DNA from: Mycobacterium avium subsp. avium
GTDB lineage: Bacteria; Actinomycetota; Actinomycetes; Mycobacteriales; Mycobacteriaceae
Reading direction: 5' to 3'
Length of the DNA: 64,000 bases
Assembly (NCBI RefSeq): GCF_009741445.1
Contig: NZ_CP046507.1
Coordinates: forward strand, 124,001-188,000
The notes beneath the pieces are model-generated. The model had not been told where the DNA came from. It saw only the letters and a list, made by a program, of their open reading frames with translations, and did not search any database. Of this stretch, positions 46,201-55,261 are shown one piece after another. The translations under genes and the position numbers were made by a program. Positions within the stretch are counted from its first letter, which is position 1, and every line of letters begins with the position of its first letter.

Positions 46201-47706
46201 ATGCGCATCCACGACGTTCGAACCCGGCGCAGCGCCGAGGACTTCCCCCGCAGCGAGCACCTGGCGTGGAAGATCGCCGAGGTCGCGGCCGATCCGGTCG
46301 CGGTGCCGGCGGAGACCGAGGCGATGGTGATCAACCGCGTCATCGACAACGCGGCGGTGTCGGCCGCGTCGGTGCTCCGGCGCCCGGTGACTGTCGCGCG
46401 GGCTCAGGCCCAGGCGCATCCCGCGACGGCCAAGGGCGCCAAGGTTTTCGGGATCCGGGGCGACTACTCCCCGGAGTGGGCGGCCTGGGCCAACGGGGTC
46501 GCGGTGCGCGAATTGGATTTCCACGACACGTTTCTGGCCGCCGAGTATTCGCATCCCGGCGACAACATTCCCGCCCTGGTGGCCGTCGCCCAGCACCTGG
46601 GGGTCGGCGGCGCCGACCTGATCCGCGGCATCGCCACCGGTTACGAGATCCAGATCGACCTGGCCCGGGGAATCTGCTTGCACGAGCACAAGATCGACCA
46701 CGTCGCGCATCTGGGCCCGTCCGTGGCCGCCGGCCTGGGCACCATGTTGCGGCTGGATCCCGAGACCATCTATCAGGCGATCGGGCAGGCGTTGCACCTG
46801 ACGACGTCCACCCGGCAGTCGCGCAAGGGCCTGATCTCCAGCTGGAAGGCGTACGCGCCGGCCTGGGCCGGCAAGGTCGCCATCGAGGCGGTCGACCGCG
46901 CCATGCGGAAAGAAGGTGCGCCCGCACCGATTTGGGAGGGCGAGGACGGCGTGATCGCCTGGCTGCTGTCGGGTCCCGAGCACACCTATCGGGTCCCGCT
47001 GCCCGAGCCCGGTGAGCCCAAGCGCGCCATCCTGGACAGCTACACCAAGGAGCACTCGGCCGAATACCAGAGCCAGGCGCTGATCGATCTGGCCCGCCGG
47101 ATGCGGGGGGGCATCGGCGATCTGAATCAGATCGCCACGATCGTGCTGCACACCAGCCATCACACCCACTACGTGATCGGCACCGGGGCGGGCGATCCGC
47201 AGAAATTCGACCCGGACGCCTCGCGGGAAACGCTGGACCACTCGGTGATGTACATCTTCGCGGTCGCCCTGCAGGACGGAACCTGGCACCACGAAAGGTC
47301 TTACGCGCCCGAACGCGCACACCGGCCCGACACCGTCGAGCTGTGGCGCAAGATCTCGACCGTCGAGGACCCCGAGTGGACCCGGCGCTACCACTCCACG
47401 GACCCGAACGACAAGGCGTTCGGGGCGCGCGCCGTGGTCACCCTCACAAGCGGTGAGGTGATCGTCGACGAGCTCGCCGTCGCCGACGCTCACCCGTTGG
47501 GGGCCCGGCCTTTCGAACGCACGCAGTACGTCGGCAAATTCCACGAACTGGCCGAGGGTGTCGTCACCGACGCCGAGCAGCAGCGGTTCCTGTCGGTCGC
47601 CGAGGGCCTGCCCGCATTGCCGCCGGGCGCGGCGGGTGAACTCAACATCGTGGTCGATCCGGCGGTGCTGGCCACCGCCCCGGCGATTCCGGGCGGGATC
47701 TTCTGA
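46201..47706 (+). CDS. prpD: 2-Methylcitrate dehydratase
   Basis: A 501-residue MmgE/PrpD family enzyme that dehydrates 2-methylcitrate in the methylcitrate cycle used for propionyl-CoA from odd-chain fatty acids and cholesterol. Conserved regions are [20 protein letters not shown] near 42-61, [15 protein letters not shown] near 98-112, and [20 protein letters not shown] near 148-167. The start ATG 46201 ([17 protein letters not shown]) aligns with M. tuberculosis PrpD. Its stop TGATG overlaps the prpB start. First gene of prpD-prpB-prpC-pyc. Confidence 0.96.
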   Translation: MRIHDVRTRRSAEDFPRSEHLAWKIAEVAADPVAVPAETEAMVINRVIDNAAVSAASVLRRPVTVARAQAQAHPATAKGAKVFGIRGDYSPEWAAWANGVAVRELDFHDTFLAAEYSHPGDNIPALVAVAQHLGVGGADLIRGIATGYEIQIDLARGICLHEHKIDHVAHLGPSVAAGLGTMLRLDPETIYQAIGQALHLTTSTRQSRKGLISSWKAYAPAWAGKVAIEAVDRAMRKEGAPAPIWEGEDGVIAWLLSGPEHTYRVPLPEPGEPKRAILDSYTKEHSAEYQSQALIDLARRMRGGIGDLNQIATIVLHTSHHTHYVIGTGAGDPQKFDPDASRETLDHSVMYIFAVALQDGTWHHERSYAPERAHRPDTVELWRKISTVEDPEWTRRYHSTDPNDKAFGARAVVTLTSGEVIVDELAVADAHPLGARPFERTQYVGKFHELAEGVVTDAEQQRFLSVAEGLPALPPGAAGELNIVVDPAVLATAPAIPGGIF

Positions 47707-48608
47707 TGCATGGTCTGATCGGCGCCGCCCGTTCCCCGGAACAGAAGCGGGCGCAATTGCGCGCTGGACTGGAAAGTGGCCGGCTGCAACGCTTTCCGGG
47801 CGCCTTCTCACCGCTGGTGGCCAAGCTGGTCGCCGAACTCGGATTCGACGGGGTGTATGTGTCCGGCGCCGCGCTCTCGGCCGACCTCGGCCTGCCCGAC
47901 ATCGGCCTGACCACCCTGACCGAGGTCAGCGGCCGCGGCGCCCAGATCGCCGCGGTCACCGAGCTGCCCACCCTCATCGACGCCGACACCGGGTTCGGCG
48001 AACCGCTGAACGCCGCCCGCACGGTGACGATGCTCGAGGACGCCGGGCTGGCCGGCTGCCACCTGGAGGACCAGGTAAACCCGAAACGGTGCGGACATCT
48101 CGACGGCAAGGCGGTGGTGCCGGTCGACGAGATGGTGCGACGGCTCCGCGCCGCCGTCTCGGCCCGCAGGGACCCGAACTTCGTCGTCTGCGCCCGCACC
48201 GACGCCGCCGCGATCGAGGGCCTGCCCGCCGCGATCGAACGGGCCCGGGCCTACGCCGACGCGGGCGCCGACCTGATCTTCACCGAGGCGCTGCAAAGCC
48301 CCACGGAATTCGAGCGATTCCGCGCCGCGCTCGACACGCCACTGCTGGCCAACATGACCGAGTTCGGCAAGTCGCCGTTGCTCAGCGCCGACCGGCTCGC
48401 CGACATCGGCTACAACGTGGTGATCTACCCGGTGACCACGCTGCGGCTAGCCATGCACGCCGTCGAGGCCGGGCTACGCGAAATCGCCGATACCGGAACG
48501 CAATCTGGCCTGCTGGACCGCATGCAGCACCGCAGCCGGCTCTATCAGCTGCTGCGCTACGCCGACTACAACCACTTCGATTCCGACATCTACAACTTCC
48601 CCCGGTAA
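47706..48608 (+). CDS. prpB: 2-Methylisocitrate lyase
   Basis: A 300-residue member of the isocitrate lyase/PEP mutase superfamily that splits 2-methylisocitrate into pyruvate and succinate. The catalytic loop is KRCGH (NPKRCGHLDGKAV, near 119-131) and the metal-binding acids are in DADTGFGEP and HLEDQ. The ATG shares one base with the prpD stop. M. tuberculosis lacks prpB and uses Icl for this step (established knowledge), so this species has a complete dedicated methylcitrate cycle. Confidence 0.95.
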   Translation: MHGLIGAARSPEQKRAQLRAGLESGRLQRFPGAFSPLVAKLVAELGFDGVYVSGAALSADLGLPDIGLTTLTEVSGRGAQIAAVTELPTLIDADTGFGEPLNAARTVTMLEDAGLAGCHLEDQVNPKRCGHLDGKAVVPVDEMVRRLRAAVSARRDPNFVVCARTDAAAIEGLPAAIERARAYADAGADLIFTEALQSPTEFERFRAALDTPLLANMTEFGKSPLLSADRLADIGYNVVIYPVTTLRLAMHAVEAGLREIADTGTQSGLLDRMQHRSRLYQLLRYADYNHFDSDIYNFPR

Positions 48609-48619
48609 GGAGTCGTGCC

Positions 48620-49747
48620 ATGAGCACCCTCGAAGACAACCAGCCCCGCATCCACAAGGGCCTGGCCGGTGTCGTCGTCGACACCACCGCCATCTCCAAG
48701 GTGGTCCCGGAGACCAACTCGCTGACCTACCGCGGCTACGCCGTGCAGGACCTGGCGGCCCACTGCAGCTTCGAACAGGTCGCGTATCTGCTGTGGTACG
48801 GCGAGCTTCCCGACGACCAGCAGCTGGCGCTGTTCAGCCAGCGCGAACGAGCCGCCCGCCGGCTCAACCGATCCCAACTGTCGCTGCTGCACAAGCTGCC
48901 CGACACCTGCCACCCGATGGACGTGGCGCGCACCTTCATCAGCTCCATGGGCGCCGAGGACCCCGACGAGGACGACAACAGCGCGTCGGCCAACCACGCC
49001 AAGGCGCTGCGGATGTTCGCGGTGCTGCCCACCATCGTCGCGGCCGACATGCGCCGCCGGCGCGGTCTGGAACCTATCGCCCCGCACAGCCACATGAGCT
49101 ATGCGCAGAATTTTCTGCACATGTGTTTCGGCGATGTGCCCGAGCAGGTGATCGTCGACGCGTTCGAACAGTCCATGATCCTGTACGCCGAGCACAGCTT
49201 CAATGCCTCGACCTTCGCGGCGCGCGTGGTCACCTCCACCCAGTCCGATATCTACAGCGCGGTCACCGCCGCCATCGGCGCGCTCAAGGGTTCGCTGCAC
49301 GGCGGGGCCAACGAAGCCGTCATGCACGACATGCTCGAAATCGGGACCCCCGACCGGGCTGCGGAATGGTTGCAGGGCAAGCTTTCTCGCAAGGAGAAGG
49401 TGATGGGTTTCGGGCATCGGGTCTACAAGAACGGCGACTCGCGGGTGCCGACCATGAAGCAAGCCCTGCAGCGCGTCGCCGCGGTGCGCGACGGCCAGAA
49501 GTGGCTGGACATCTACCAGATCCTGGAAAGGGGAATGGCGCGGGCCAACGGCATCAAACCCAACCTCGACTTCCCCACCGGGCCGGCCTACTACCTGATG
49601 GGCTTCGACATCGGGGCGTTCACGCCGATTTTCGTGATGAGCAGGATCACCGGGTGGACGGCACACATCATCGAGCAGACCGCCTCCAACGCGTTGATCC
49701 GTCCGCTCAGCGAGTATGTCGGACCGCCGCAACGCGCTCTATCGTAA
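48620..49747 (+). CDS. prpC: 2-Methylcitrate synthase
   Basis: A 375-residue type II-like citrate synthase condensing propionyl-CoA with oxaloacetate. Signature regions are LLWYGELPDD, SYAQNFLHMCFG, GSLHGGANEAVM and the catalytic stretch KVMGFGHRVYKNGDSR, with the Asp-containing NLDFPTGPAYYLMGF. The ATG follows AAGGAG by seven bases, 11 nt after the prpB stop. Some citrate synthase activity is common in these enzymes. The operon context with prpD and prpB decides the assignment. Confidence 0.96.
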   Translation: MSTLEDNQPRIHKGLAGVVVDTTAISKVVPETNSLTYRGYAVQDLAAHCSFEQVAYLLWYGELPDDQQLALFSQRERAARRLNRSQLSLLHKLPDTCHPMDVARTFISSMGAEDPDEDDNSASANHAKALRMFAVLPTIVAADMRRRRGLEPIAPHSHMSYAQNFLHMCFGDVPEQVIVDAFEQSMILYAEHSFNASTFAARVVTSTQSDIYSAVTAAIGALKGSLHGGANEAVMHDMLEIGTPDRAAEWLQGKLSRKEKVMGFGHRVYKNGDSRVPTMKQALQRVAAVRDGQKWLDIYQILERGMARANGIKPNLDFPTGPAYYLMGFDIGAFTPIFVMSRITGWTAHIIEQTASNALIRPLSEYVGPPQRALS

Positions 49748-49752
49748 GAACC

Positions 49753-52700
49753 GTGTTAGCGAAAGTCCTGGTCGCCAACCGCGGGGAGATCGCGATCCGC
49801 GCGTTCCGCGCGGCCTACGAGCTGGAAATGGCCACCGTGGCGGTGTATCCCTATGAGGACCGCAATTCGGTGCACCGGTTGAAGGCCGACGAGTCCTACC
49901 AGATCGGTGAGGAGGGCCACCCGGTCCGCGCCTACCTGTCCGTCGACGAGATCGTCGGCACGGCGCTGGCCTGCGGCGCGGATGCGATCTACCCCGGCTA
50001 CGGCTTCCTCTCGGAGAACCCCGATCTGGCGGCGGCGTGCGCGGCGGCCGGCATCACGTTTGTCGGCCCCAGCGCCGAGGTGCTCGAGCTCACCGGCGAC
50101 AAGTCGCGGGCCATCGCGGCGGCGCGGGCCGCGGGTCTTCCGGTGCTGGCCTCCTCGCCGCCGTCGACCTCGGTGCAGGAGCTGCTGAGCGCCGCCGAGA
50201 CGATGACGTTCCCGCTGTTCGTCAAGGCGGTCGCCGGCGGCGGCGGCCGGGGGATGCGCCGGGTCACCGATCCGGGGGCGCTGGCCGAGGCGATCGAGGC
50301 GGCCAGCCGTGAGGCCGAGTCCGCGTTCGGGGACGCCTCGGTGTTTCTCGAGCAGGCGGTGATCAATCCGCGGCACATCGAGGTCCAGATCCTGGCCGAC
50401 ACGCACGGCAACGTGATGCACCTCTACGAGCGGGACTGCAGCGTGCAGCGCCGGCACCAGAAGGTGATCGAGATCGCCCCGGCGCCCAACCTGGATCCGG
50501 CGCTGCGCGAACGTATCTGCGCCGACGCGGTGGCGTTCGCACGCAGCATCGGCTACACCTGCGCGGGCACGGTGGAGTTCCTGCTCGACGAACGCGGCAA
50601 CCACGTGTTCATCGAGATGAACCCGCGCATCCAGGTGGAGCACACGGTGACCGAGGAGATCACCGACGTCGACCTGGTATCCGCGCAGCTGCGCATCGCC
50701 TCCGGCCAGACGCTGGAAGAGATTGGCTTAAGCCAGGATTCGGTCATCCCGCGCGGCGCGGCCCTGCAGTGCCGGATCACCACCGAGGACCCCGCCAACG
50801 GTTTCCGCCCGGACACCGGCCGCATCACCGCCTACCGCACCCCGGGCGGCGCGGGCATCCGGCTGGACGGCGGCACCACGCTGGGTGCGGAGATCAGCGC
50901 GCACTTCGATTCGATGCTGATCAAGCTGACCTGCCGGGGACGCGACTTCCCCACGGCGGTGCGGCGGGCGCGGCGCGCGGTCGCTGAATTCCGCATCCGC
51001 GGCGTCTCGACGAATATCCCGTTCCTGCAAGCGGTTCTGGACGACCCGGATTTTCAGGCCGGGCGCATCACCACCTCGTTCATCGAACAGCGGCCGCAGT
51101 TGCTCACCGCGCGCAGTTCGGCCGACCGCGGCACCAAGATCCTCAACTACCTGGCCGACGTGACCGTCAACAAGCCGCACGGCGAGCGCCCGTCGGCGGT
51201 GTACCCGCATGACAAGCTGCCCGACATCGACCTGGCGGCGAGCCCGCCAGCGGGCTCCAAGCAGCGGTTGACCGAACTCGGGCCGGAGCGATTCGCGGCC
51301 TGGCTGCGCGAGTCGGGCGGCGTCGGCGTCACCGACACCACGTTCCGCGACGCGCACCAGTCGCTGCTGGCGACCCGGGTCCGCACCAGCGGGCTGCTCA
51401 AGGTGGCGCCCTACATCGCACGGACCATGCCGCAGCTGTTGTCGGTGGAGTGTTGGGGCGGGGCGACTTACGACGTGGCGCTGCGGTTTCTCAAGGAGGA
51501 CCCGTGGGAGCGGCTGGCGGCGCTGCGCGAGGCGATGCCGAACATCTGCCTTCAGATGCTGCTGCGCGGGCGTAACACCGTGGGGTACACGCCCTATCCG
51601 GAGACGGTCACGACGGCCTTCGTCGCGGAGGCGACCGAGACCGGCATCGACATCTTCCGCATCTTCGACGCGTTGAACAACGTCGACTCGATGCGCCCGG
51701 CCATCGACGCGGTCCGCGAAACCGGAAGCGCCATAGCCGAAGTGGCGATGTCCTACACCGGCGACCTGTCCGATCCGGCCGAAAAGCTGTACACGCTGGA
51801 CTATTACCTGAAGCTGGCCGACCAGATCGTCGAAGCGGGCGCGCACGTGCTGGCGATCAAGGACATGGCCGGGCTGCTGCGCGCACCGGCGGCCGCGACG
51901 CTGGTGTCGGCGCTGAAGTCGCGGTTCGACCTGCCGGTGCACGTGCACACCCATGACACGCCGGGCGGACAGCTGGCGACCTACGTGGCGGCCTGGCAGG
52001 CCGGGGCCGACGCGGTCGACGGCGCCGCCGCGCCGCTCGCCGGAACCACCAGCCAGCCGGCACTGTCGTCGATCGTGGCCGCCGCAGCCAACACGGAGTA
52101 TGACACCGGGTTGTCCCTGCCGGCGGTGTGCGATCTGGAGCCGTACTGGGAGGCGCTGCGAAAGGTATACGCTCCCTTCGAATCCGGGCTTCCGGCGCCG
52201 ACCGGGCGGGTGTATCACCACGAGATCCCGGGCGGCCAATTGTCGAATCTGCGTCAGCAGGCGATTGCGCTGGGACTCGGCGACCGGTTCGAGGACATCG
52301 AAAACGCCTACGCCGGCGCCGACGCGATTTTGGGACACCTGGTCAAGGTCACCCCGTCCAGCAAGGTGGTGGGCGACCTGGCGCTGGCCCTGGTGGGTGC
52401 GGGTGTGGGCGCGCAGGACTTCGCCGAAGACCCCTCTCGCTACGACATCCCGGATTCGGTGATCGGCTTTCTGCGCGGCGAGCTCGGTGACCCGCCGGGC
52501 GGCTGGCCGGAGCCGTTGCGCACCAAGGCATTACAGGGCCGGGGGCCGGCCAAGCCGGAGCAGCCGCTGACGGCCGAGGACGAAGCGGCGTTGGCCGCCC
52601 CGGGTGCGCGACGGCAGGCGGCGCTGAACCGGCTGCTGTTCCCGGGACCGACCAAGGAGCTCGAGGAGCACCGCGAGCAGTATGGTGACACCTCGGGGCT

Positions 52701-53136
52701 GAGCGCCAACCAGTTCTTCTACGGATTGCGGCAGGGCGACGAACACCGCGTCGAACTCGAGCGCGGCGTGGAGTTGCTGATCGGCCTGGAGGCCATCTCC
52801 GATCCCGACGAACGCGGCATGCGCACCGTGATGTGCATTCTCAACGGGCAGCTGCGGCCGGTGGTGGTGCGCGACCGCAGCATCGCCATCGACGTGCCCG
52901 CCGCCGAGAAGGCCGACCGCGCCAACCCGGACCACATCGCCGCCCCGTTCGCCGGGGTGGTGACGGTCGCCGCCGAGGTCGGCCGGCAGGTCGAGGCCGG
53001 CCAGACCATCGCGACGATCGAGGCGATGAAGATGGAAGCCGCGGTCACCAGCCCGAAGTCGGGCAAGGTGGCGCGAATCGCCGTGTCGCGGACCGCTCAA
53101 GTCGAGGGCGGCGACCTCCTGATGGTGATCGACTAG
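49753..53136 (+). CDS. pyc: Pyruvate carboxylase
   Basis: Biotin enzyme that carboxylates pyruvate to oxaloacetate; 1127 residues, the usual one-chain length. The biotin carboxylase domain (about 1-450) has VKAVAGGGGRGMR and FIEMNPRIQVEHTVTE. The carboxyltransferase TIM barrel (about 530-800) starts VTDTTFRDAHQSLLATR and has HVHTHDTPGGQ. The C-terminal biotinyl domain carries EAMKMEA with Lys1093. GTG 49753 (VLAKVLVANRGEIAIRA) lies 5 nt after the prpC stop, so it is part of the prp operon. It would replenish the oxaloacetate consumed by PrpC from the pyruvate PrpB releases. Its stop overlaps the opposing gene in CTAG. Confidence 0.96.
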   Translation: MLAKVLVANRGEIAIRAFRAAYELEMATVAVYPYEDRNSVHRLKADESYQIGEEGHPVRAYLSVDEIVGTALACGADAIYPGYGFLSENPDLAAACAAAGITFVGPSAEVLELTGDKSRAIAAARAAGLPVLASSPPSTSVQELLSAAETMTFPLFVKAVAGGGGRGMRRVTDPGALAEAIEAASREAESAFGDASVFLEQAVINPRHIEVQILADTHGNVMHLYERDCSVQRRHQKVIEIAPAPNLDPALRERICADAVAFARSIGYTCAGTVEFLLDERGNHVFIEMNPRIQVEHTVTEEITDVDLVSAQLRIASGQTLEEIGLSQDSVIPRGAALQCRITTEDPANGFRPDTGRITAYRTPGGAGIRLDGGTTLGAEISAHFDSMLIKLTCRGRDFPTAVRRARRAVAEFRIRGVSTNIPFLQAVLDDPDFQAGRITTSFIEQRPQLLTARSSADRGTKILNYLADVTVNKPHGERPSAVYPHDKLPDIDLAASPPAGSKQRLTELGPERFAAWLRESGGVGVTDTTFRDAHQSLLATRVRTSGLLKVAPYIARTMPQLLSVECWGGATYDVALRFLKEDPWERLAALREAMPNICLQMLLRGRNTVGYTPYPETVTTAFVAEATETGIDIFRIFDALNNVDSMRPAIDAVRETGSAIAEVAMSYTGDLSDPAEKLYTLDYYLKLADQIVEAGAHVLAIKDMAGLLRAPAAATLVSALKSRFDLPVHVHTHDTPGGQLATYVAAWQAGADAVDGAAAPLAGTTSQPALSSIVAAAANTEYDTGLSLPAVCDLEPYWEALRKVYAPFESGLPAPTGRVYHHEIPGGQLSNLRQQAIALGLGDRFEDIENAYAGADAILGHLVKVTPSSKVVGDLALALVGAGVGAQDFAEDPSRYDIPDSVIGFLRGELGDPPGGWPEPLRTKALQGRGPAKPEQPLTAEDEAALAAPGARRQAALNRLLFPGPTKELEEHREQYGDTSGLSANQFFYGLRQGDEHRVELERGVELLIGLEAISDPDERGMRTVMCILNGQLRPVVVRDRSIAIDVPAAEKADRANPDHIAAPFAGVVTVAAEVGRQVEAGQTIATIEAMKMEAAVTSPKSGKVARIAVSRTAQVEGGDLLMVID

Positions 53137-54059
53137 CGGTCGTTCGATCCGCCGGTGCCGTTGATCAGGGCGGCGCGCGCCAGCGTCTGCTGCGCCATCT
53201 TCACGTGCGCGGCGTCCACCAGCACGCCGTTGACCCCGACGGCGCCGCGGCCGTTGCTCTCGGCCTCCCGGTAGGCGGCGAGATTGGCCTCGGCGCGGGC
53301 GATTTCGTCGGCGGTGGGCGCATAAACCTGGTTGGCGACAGGAACCTGGTCGGGGTGGATCGCCCATTTGCCGGTGTATCCCATCAGTGCCGCCCGCCGG
53401 GCGTCGCGCTCATATCCCGTCAGGTCGCGGTAGTCGGGATAGGGCGCGTCGATCGCGTCGATGCCGGCGATCCGCGCGGCGACGATCACCTTGTTGCGGG
53501 CGTATTGCCAGAAATCGCCGGGATATTCGCCCAGCGGCACGAAGTTGGTGTCCACCCGCGCCCCCTGGGACAGCGAGAAGTCGCCGACGCCGAAGATCAG
53601 CGCGTCCAACCGCGGACTGGCCACCGCGATCTCTTCGGCGTTGGCCAGCCCCTCGACCTCCTCGATCAACACCTCGAGCCGGATCTTGTTGCCCAGGTTG
53701 AGCTTTCCCTCCAGCTGGCTGAGCAGGACGTCGACCCACCAGACGTCGCGGGCCCGGCGCGCCTTGGGGATGATGACGGTGTCGAGGTTGCGGCCGGCCG
53801 CGGTCACCACCTCGATGAGGTCGTCGTGGCACCACGGGGTGTCGAGGCCGTTGATCCGCACCGCCCGCGCGGTGCGTCCCCAGTCCAGGTCGTTGAGCGC
53901 GCTGATCGCCTTGCCGCGCGACTCCTCCTTGAAAGCCGGCGGCACCGCATCCTCGAGGTCGAGGAACACCAGGTCGGCACCGCTTCCGGCGGCCTTGTCG
54001 AACATGTTGTCGTTGCTGGCGGGCACCGCGAGCTCCGAGCGGCGAAGAAGCTGGGTCAT
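53133..54059 (-). CDS. HpcH/HpaI aldolase, CitE-like acyl-CoA lyase
   Basis: A 308-residue member of the citrate lyase beta/malyl-CoA lyase family. Features are PASNDNMFDKAAGSGADLVF, the metal/substrate acids in LDLEDAVPP, RINGLDTPWC, VLIEEVEG and FGVGDFSLSQG. Such stand-alone CitE-like enzymes cleave or form malyl-CoA, methylmalyl-CoA or citramalyl-CoA. Its operon with a CoA-transferase and a flavin monooxygenase suggests a C-C cleavage at the end of a degradation pathway. ATG 54059 lies 17 nt after the CoA-transferase stop. Product precise identity is open. Confidence 0.88.
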   Translation of the reverse strand: MTQLLRRSELAVPASNDNMFDKAAGSGADLVFLDLEDAVPPAFKEESRGKAISALNDLDWGRTARAVRINGLDTPWCHDDLIEVVTAAGRNLDTVIIPKARRARDVWWVDVLLSQLEGKLNLGNKIRLEVLIEEVEGLANAEEIAVASPRLDALIFGVGDFSLSQGARVDTNFVPLGEYPGDFWQYARNKVIVAARIAGIDAIDAPYPDYRDLTGYERDARRAALMGYTGKWAIHPDQVPVANQVYAPTADEIARAEANLAAYREAESNGRGAVGVNGVLVDAAHVKMAQQTLARAALINGTGGSNDR

Positions 54060-54076
54060 CGATCAAATTCCTTCTG

Positions 54077-55261
54077 TCACACCACGCCCCGGGCGCGTAG
54101 CTGGTCGATTTCGTCAGGGGTGAGGCCGAGCAGCTCCCCGTAGACCTCGGCGTTGTGCTCACCGAGGCGGGGTCCGAGATGCTCGACCGTGCCGGACGCC
54201 GACGAGAAGCGCGGAACGGGCGCCTGCACCGTCATCGGTCCGAGCTGTTGGTCGTCGACGGAGACGAACACCCCGCGGTGCGCCAGCTGCTCGTCAGCGA
54301 CCAGGTCGCTGATGTCATAGACCGGCGCTGCGGCGACCTCGTGGGCTTCGAACACGGCCATCGCCTCCGAAAGTGTCTTGCCCGCAACCCAATCGGCGAC
54401 GAGTATGTCGACTTCGCGGGCGCGTGCCAGCCGCCGCTGCGGGTCGGAGAACTCCGGGTCACCCAGCAGGTCGTCGCGGCCGATCGCCCGGAACACCCGC
54501 AGCGCCAGCGCCGGTGAGCTGCCGGACATGGCCAGCCATCGCCCGTCGGCGGTCTGGTAGGTGTTGCGCGGCGCGGAGATGTCCCACCGGTTGCCGGATC
54601 GCTCGGGCACCAGTCCCAGCTGGTCGTAGCCCAGCAGCGTCTGTTCCAGCAGCCGGGCCAGCGGGTCGATCAGGTTGACATCGATCAATTGTCCCGGCCC
54701 GCCGTGCACGTCGCGGTGATACAACGCCATCATCACCGCGTAAGCGGCATTCAGCGAGGTGACGCCGTCGGCCAACATGAACGGCGGCAGGGTGGGCGGC
54801 GTGCCGGCCTGGCCGGTGATGTGCGCGAAACCGCTCATCGCCTCGCCCAGCGTGCCGAACCCCGGCCGCTCGCTCTTCGGCCCGCTCAACCCGTAGCCCG
54901 TGATGTGCAGCATCACGAGCCGCTCATTGACCGCGCGCAGGCTCTCGTAGTCCAGTCCCCATTTGCGCAGGGTCTGGGGACGGGTGTTGAAGATGGCGAC
55001 GTCGGCGTGCTCCACCAGACGGCGGACCAGCTGTTGTCCTTCCGCGCTGCGCAGGTCCAGCGTGATCGATTTCTTGTTGCGGGAGATGGACTTCCACATC
55101 AGGCCGACACCGTCGCGCTGGTTGCCCCACCCGCGGATCGGGTCGCCATGGCGTGGTTCTTCGACCTTGATCACGTCGGCGCCGAACTCGCCCAGATAGG
55201 TCGCCACCAGCGGCGCGGCGGCCAGCGTGGCCAGGTCGAGCACCCGCAGCCCGTCAAGCAT
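54077..55261 (-). CDS. CaiB/BaiF (family III) CoA-transferase
   Basis: A 394-residue family III CoA-transferase. The N-terminus LDGLRVLDLATLAAAPLVAT and GEFGADVIKVEEPRHGDPIR are the family opening. The catalytic Asp lies in the NLIDPLARLLEQ region (expected near residue 170). YQTADGRWLAMSG and GVFVSVDDQQLG are further landmarks. It moves CoA from an acyl-CoA donor to a carboxylic acid, the activating step in many catabolic routes. The ATG at 55261 lies inside the end of the monooxygenase gene (8-nt overlap), so translation is coupled. Confidence 0.92.
   Translation of the reverse strand: MLDGLRVLDLATLAAAPLVATYLGEFGADVIKVEEPRHGDPIRGWGNQRDGVGLMWKSISRNKKSITLDLRSAEGQQLVRRLVEHADVAIFNTRPQTLRKWGLDYESLRAVNERLVMLHITGYGLSGPKSERPGFGTLGEAMSGFAHITGQAGTPPTLPPFMLADGVTSLNAAYAVMMALYHRDVHGGPGQLIDVNLIDPLARLLEQTLLGYDQLGLVPERSGNRWDISAPRNTYQTADGRWLAMSGSSPALALRVFRAIGRDDLLGDPEFSDPQRRLARAREVDILVADWVAGKTLSEAMAVFEAHEVAAAPVYDISDLVADEQLAHRGVFVSVDDQQLGPMTVQAPVPRFSSASGTVEHLGPRLGEHNAEVYGELLGLTPDEIDQLRARGVV

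Noticed and set aside
48793..49752. Apparent 320-codon extension of pyruvate carboxylase through prpC
   Set aside because: The extension overlaps prpC in another frame and has no domain; the GTG at 49753 gives the standard 1127-residue length.
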